Below the pieces are notes generated by a model. The model was given only the letters and a program-made list of their open reading frames with translations. It made no database searches and had not been told where the DNA came from. From NCBI RefSeq assembly GCF_018070465.1, contig NZ_JAGPXT010000002.1:62001-126000 (forward strand): a stretch of 64,000 bases of DNA. Reading direction: 5' to 3'. Position numbers and translations under genes: made by a program. Of the stretch, positions 60,877 to 64,000 are shown piece after piece. This stretch comes from Micromonospora sp. C95. Lineage in GTDB: Bacteria; Actinomycetota; Actinomycetes; Mycobacteriales; Micromonosporaceae. Within the stretch, counting starts at the first letter, position 1; every line of letters starts with the position of its first letter.

Positions 60877-62394
60877 TCAGCCGCCGGTCAGGGTCTCCAG
60901 CAGATCCTTGGCGCTGGCACAGCGGTCGAACAACTCCCCGACGTGCCGCCGGGTGCCCCGCTCCGGCTCCATCATCGGCACCCGTACCAGCGACTCCCGG
61001 CCGACGTCGAAGATCACCGAGTCCCAGCTGGCGGCGACCACCTCGGAGGCGTACTGGGCCAGGCAGCGGCCACGGAAGTACGCCCGGGTGTCCTCCGGCG
61101 GCTCCGTCATCGCCGTACGGCTCTCCTCGTCGCTGAGCAGCGTCCTCATCGACCCGCGGGAGACCAACCGGTGGTAGAGGCCCTTCTCCGGGCGTACGTC
61201 GGAGTACTGCAGGTCGACCAGTTGGAGCTTGTGTGAGCCCCAGCCGAGCTGCTCCCGCTCCCGGTAGCCCTCCAGCAGCCGCAGCTTCGCCACCCAGTCC
61301 AGCTCGTCGGCGCAGAGCATCACGTCGCGCCCCAGCCGGTCGAGCACGTTCTCCCACCGGTCCAGCACGTCAGCGGTCTGCTCGTCGACGTCGTTGCCGT
61401 AGCGGTCGTCGACGAACGCGCGCACCCGCTCCAGGTAGGCCCACTGCACGTCCATGGCCGTCAGGCGACGCCCGTCGCGCAGCCGCATCAGGTGCGTCAG
61501 CGACGGGTCGTGACTGACCGCGCGTAGCTCGCCGACCGGGTCGGCGATGCCGAGATCCGGGCCGAGCGCCTTCTCCTCGATCATCGTGAGGATCAACGCG
61601 GTGGTGCCCACCTTGAGGTAGGTGGAGATCTCCGAGAGGTTCGCGTCGCCGATGATGACGTGCAGGCGGCGGTACTTGTCCGCGTCGGCGTGCGGTTCGT
61701 CGCGGGTGTTGATGATCGGCCGTTTGAGGGTGGTCTCGAGGCCGACCTCGACCTCGAAGAAGTCGGCGCGTTGGGAGATTTGGAAGCCGCTCTGGCCACC
61801 GTCCTGGCCGATGCCGACGCGGCCGGCACCGCAGACGATCTGCCGCGTGACGAAGAACGGCGTCAGGTACGCCACGATGTCGGCGAACGGCGTCTGCCGG
61901 CGCATGAGGTAGTTCTCGTGCGCGCCGTAGCTGGCGCCCTTGTTGTCGGTGTTGTTCTTGTAGAGGTGGATCGGTGCGGCACCGGGGATCGTGGCGGCCC
62001 GCCGGGCCGCCTCCGCCATCACCCGCTCTCCCGCCTTGTCCCAGCGGACCACGTCGCGGGGGTTGGTGACCTCGGGGGTGGAGTACTCCGGGTGCGCGTG
62101 GTCGACGTAGAGCCGGGCGCCGTTGGTCAGGATCACGTTGGCCAGGCCGAGGTCCTCGTCGGCGAGCGCCTCGGCCGGGTCGTAGGCCGCGCCGGAGTAG
62201 GTGAACCCGCGGGCGTCCCGCAGCGGTGACTCCTCCTCGTAGTCCCAGCGGGCCCGGCCGCCGCGGTTCAGCTCCGGTCGGGCGCCGTAGGCGTTGACCA
62301 CCTGGGAGGAGGTGACCATCGGGTTGGCGCCGGCCTGACCGGGCACGGAGATGCCGTACTCGACCTCGGTGCCCATGATTCGTCTAACGCTCAT
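60877..62394 (-). CDS. dop: Pup deamidase/depupylase Dop
   Basis: Dop deamidates the C-terminal Gln of Pup and removes Pup from targets. 505 residues. [13 protein letters not shown] is the active-site start; the Dop-specific insertion of about 40 residues follows ([30 protein letters not shown]). Further GS-like blocks: [60 protein letters not shown]. The ATG at 62394 gives the usual length; a longer frame lacks family support. Confidence 0.97.
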   Translation of the reverse strand: MSVRRIMGTEVEYGISVPGQAGANPMVTSSQVVNAYGARPELNRGGRARWDYEEESPLRDARGFTYSGAAYDPAEALADEDLGLANVILTNGARLYVDHAHPEYSTPEVTNPRDVVRWDKAGERVMAEAARRAATIPGAAPIHLYKNNTDNKGASYGAHENYLMRRQTPFADIVAYLTPFFVTRQIVCGAGRVGIGQDGGQSGFQISQRADFFEVEVGLETTLKRPIINTRDEPHADADKYRRLHVIIGDANLSEISTYLKVGTTALILTMIEEKALGPDLGIADPVGELRAVSHDPSLTHLMRLRDGRRLTAMDVQWAYLERVRAFVDDRYGNDVDEQTADVLDRWENVLDRLGRDVMLCADELDWVAKLRLLEGYREREQLGWGSHKLQLVDLQYSDVRPEKGLYHRLVSRGSMRTLLSDEESRTAMTEPPEDTRAYFRGRCLAQYASEVVAASWDSVIFDVGRESLVRVPMMEPERGTRRHVGELFDRCASAKDLLETLTGG

Positions 62395-62503
62395 CGACCT
62401 ACCCGCTTCGTTTGCCTGACCGGTCCCCGTCATGTCGAGCGTAGTCGCCACGTCGCCAACCGGGGGCGTGGCGGTCGTGCGGCGTACCGCTGGGTCGCGT
62501 CGG

Positions 62504-64000
62504 TCAGGCCGGGGGTTCGTCGACGAGCATCACCTCGACGGTGGCCCGGTCACGCAGTTCCGGGGCGTCCCGCAGCAGCCTGTTGACCCGGACCTGGGCA
62601 CCGTCGGTGGTGACCACCAGCCGGATGTCGCCCAGAGTCCGTTGCAGCATCTGCGAGGTTCGCTCCGGTTCGACGAAGGCCATGTGGTAGATCCCGGCTT
62701 CGGTCTGCGCGGTCGTGCCCTGCATGGTGGCAACGCAGATGTTGGCCAGGTAGGCACGGTACGGGCTGCGGTCGAGGATCAGCGTGGTGACGCCGTCGAC
62801 CGGTGGATACCGCCGCAGGGCCCGGTCGCACACGACGGGGACGCGCGTGGGCTGGTCGACCTGCTGGTGCGCCCAGCGCTGCGCCCAGGTCGGGTTGTCG
62901 ACGACGAGCAGGCTGCGGTGCCAACCGGTGACACCGACGAGCAGCACGGTGGCGGCGACGACGGCGACGGCGGTGAGGCCGGCCGTGGCGGTGCGCAGCG
63001 GGCGGTTGCGACGTGGGATCGGCAGTAGCCGTACCACGGCGGCGGTGCCGGCGATCAGCAGCACCGTGGTGAGGTGGCCGGCCTTGTTGAAGTAGTAGCC
63101 GGGTTCACCGCCGAGGCTGACGCTGGCCTGCCCGATGCCCAGGACGAGGGCGAGGCTGACCAGCAGGATGAACAGCCAGCGTCGCCAGGCCGGGTCGTCG
63201 CGTCCGGACCGTACGGCGTGCACCAGCAGCGCCGGTACGACGAGGGCGCCCAGGCCGCCGAGGGCGAGCCAGGTCTCGGTGAGGTCGGGTCCGACGGTGG
63301 CGGTGAGTGCCTCGGTCTGGTTGGCGCGGAACACGCCGAGCAGGATCGGCACCGGGGTGAGGACGGCGGTGGCCGTGCCGATGGCCAGCACGGCGCGGCG
63401 GGCCCGCAGCACCTCACGACGGCGGGCGAGCAGGGCCCCCAGCACCATGACGGCGGCGGCGGGGAGGAACAGGTAGTAGGTGTAGCCGATGCCGACGAGC
63501 AGGGCACCGAGCAGCAGCAGGTGTTCGCGGAGGGCGGCGACCGGCCGGGCGACGAGCGCTGCGAGGGCGATGGTGAGGGTCAGCCCGAGCGTCTCGGTGG
63601 GGTATCCCGACAGGAGCATGCGGGGCATCTGGCTGCCGAGGACGAGGGCACATACGACGACGGTGAGCACGCTGCGACTGAGCGGGTGCAGCGGCCCGGG
63701 TAGGCGGTGCGCGGCCCAGAGCAGGGTGAGCACGAAGACGCCGAACGTGGCGACGTTCCACCACAGGAACGGCTGCACCGCGCCGGGTCCGGCCGGTGCG
63801 ACGCCGGGCGGGGTGAGGTGGCCGTCGAGCAGGGCGACCAGCAGGTGCCAGCCCTGCGGGTAGTGGACGAGCAGGGAGAGGAGCTGCTCGCGTACGGCGT
63901 CGGGGTCAAGGAAGACGTAGCCGCCGTGTCTGCCGATGACGTCGACGAGGGAGAAGTGCCGGAAGTAGTCCTCGCCCCTGGAGAGGATCGTCAGCCGGCC
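62504..64000 (-). CDS. Polytopic membrane protein, GT-C-type glycosyltransferase candidate (5' end outside)
   Basis: The frame is open from the right window edge to a stop at 62504, at least 498 residues. About ten hydrophobic segments are followed by a 150-residue extracytoplasmic C terminus. Near the visible start a [19 protein letters not shown] segment and HYPQGWHLL are followed by a membrane helix; acidic/His loops after the first helix and a soluble C terminus are typical of GT-C glycosyltransferases of actinobacteria. Without the start, family assignment is tentative. Confidence 0.6.
   Translation of the reverse strand, partial: GRLTILSRGEDYFRHFSLVDVIGRHGGYVFLDPDAVREQLLSLLVHYPQGWHLLVALLDGHLTPPGVAPAGPGAVQPFLWWNVATFGVFVLTLLWAAHRLPGPLHPLSRSVLTVVVCALVLGSQMPRMLLSGYPTETLGLTLTIALAALVARPVAALREHLLLLGALLVGIGYTYYLFLPAAAVMVLGALLARRREVLRARRAVLAIGTATAVLTPVPILLGVFRANQTEALTATVGPDLTETWLALGGLGALVVPALLVHAVRSGRDDPAWRRWLFILLVSLALVLGIGQASVSLGGEPGYYFNKAGHLTTVLLIAGTAAVVRLLPIPRRNRPLRTATAGLTAVAVVAATVLLVGVTGWHRSLLVVDNPTWAQRWAHQQVDQPTRVPVVCDRALRRYPPVDGVTTLILDRSPYRAYLANICVATMQGTTAQTEAGIYHMAFVEPERTSQMLQRTLGDIRLVVTTDGAQVRVNRLLRDAPELRDRATVEVMLVDEPPA

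Noticed and set aside
1-64000. tRNA, rRNA, transposase or integrase genes
   Set aside because: Looked for in all gaps; none recognised.

Overview
The window is about 70 percent or more G+C. Most genes carry GTG or ATG starts behind GGAGG-type ribosome sites, and it holds a complete Pup-proteasome gene set, mycothiol-type (MDMPI) domains and a SapB-type lanthipeptide locus. This points to a filamentous actinomycete. The gene order and the palindromic intergenic repeats suggest Micromonosporaceae (Micromonospora-like), which is an inference and not proven here.

Layout. 1-9.2 kb: nitrogen salvage on the minus strand. It holds the start of a urea-transporter binding protein, a cytoplasmic relative of it divergent from a MarR regulator, a class A beta-lactamase-like serine hydrolase, and a urease operon ureABCFGD that ends in an unusual two-domain fusion gene. 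9.5-12.3 kb: a polar amino-acid ABC importer whose long leader carries a SAM-type riboswitch followed by a tiny Cys-containing leader peptide, implying control by sulfur amino acids. 12.4-34.7 kb: mixed genes. These are an AbiEi/DUF559 protein, an ABC exporter with a divergent TetR-plus-extra-HTH regulator, a secreted metallophosphoesterase, glpK, an SDR enzyme, an anti-sigma-like ATPase, a DksA/TraR protein with a hairpin plus U-tract in its leader, an SCP2-like/debranching-enzyme pair, a Nudix enzyme, a membrane hydrolase, smpB, an orphan Phd-like protein, an MHYT sensor, helY, a HAD enzyme and a diacylglycerol-kinase-like gene.

34.9-44.2 kb: a ram/amf-type class III lanthipeptide locus. 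The LanKC synthetase is followed by a 39-residue precursor too short for ordinary ORF calling, whose core is almost identical to SapB, then two ABC exporter half-transporters. Convergent to these are two tandem LuxR-type regulators and a Pro/Ala-rich exported protein with LPATG repeats. 44.4-64 kb, mostly minus strand: tatC, tatA, a small coiled-coil membrane gene, pafC, pafB, pafA, then prcA, prcB, an endonuclease VII-like gene, pup and dop. A dTDP-rhamnose and glycan-assembly cluster (51.2-58.1 kb) sits between pafA and prcA. The window ends inside a polytopic, possibly GT-C-type, membrane protein.

The dop-pup-prcBA-pafA-pafBC-tatAC-helY order is the conserved actinobacterial one. Here it is opened in two places: by the rhamnose/glycan cluster, and by the ram locus between tatC and the dagK-helY side. 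Three copies of one palindromic repeat family and two other long perfect or near-perfect inverted repeats lie between genes. No rRNA, tRNA, CRISPR array, transposase or integrase was seen.
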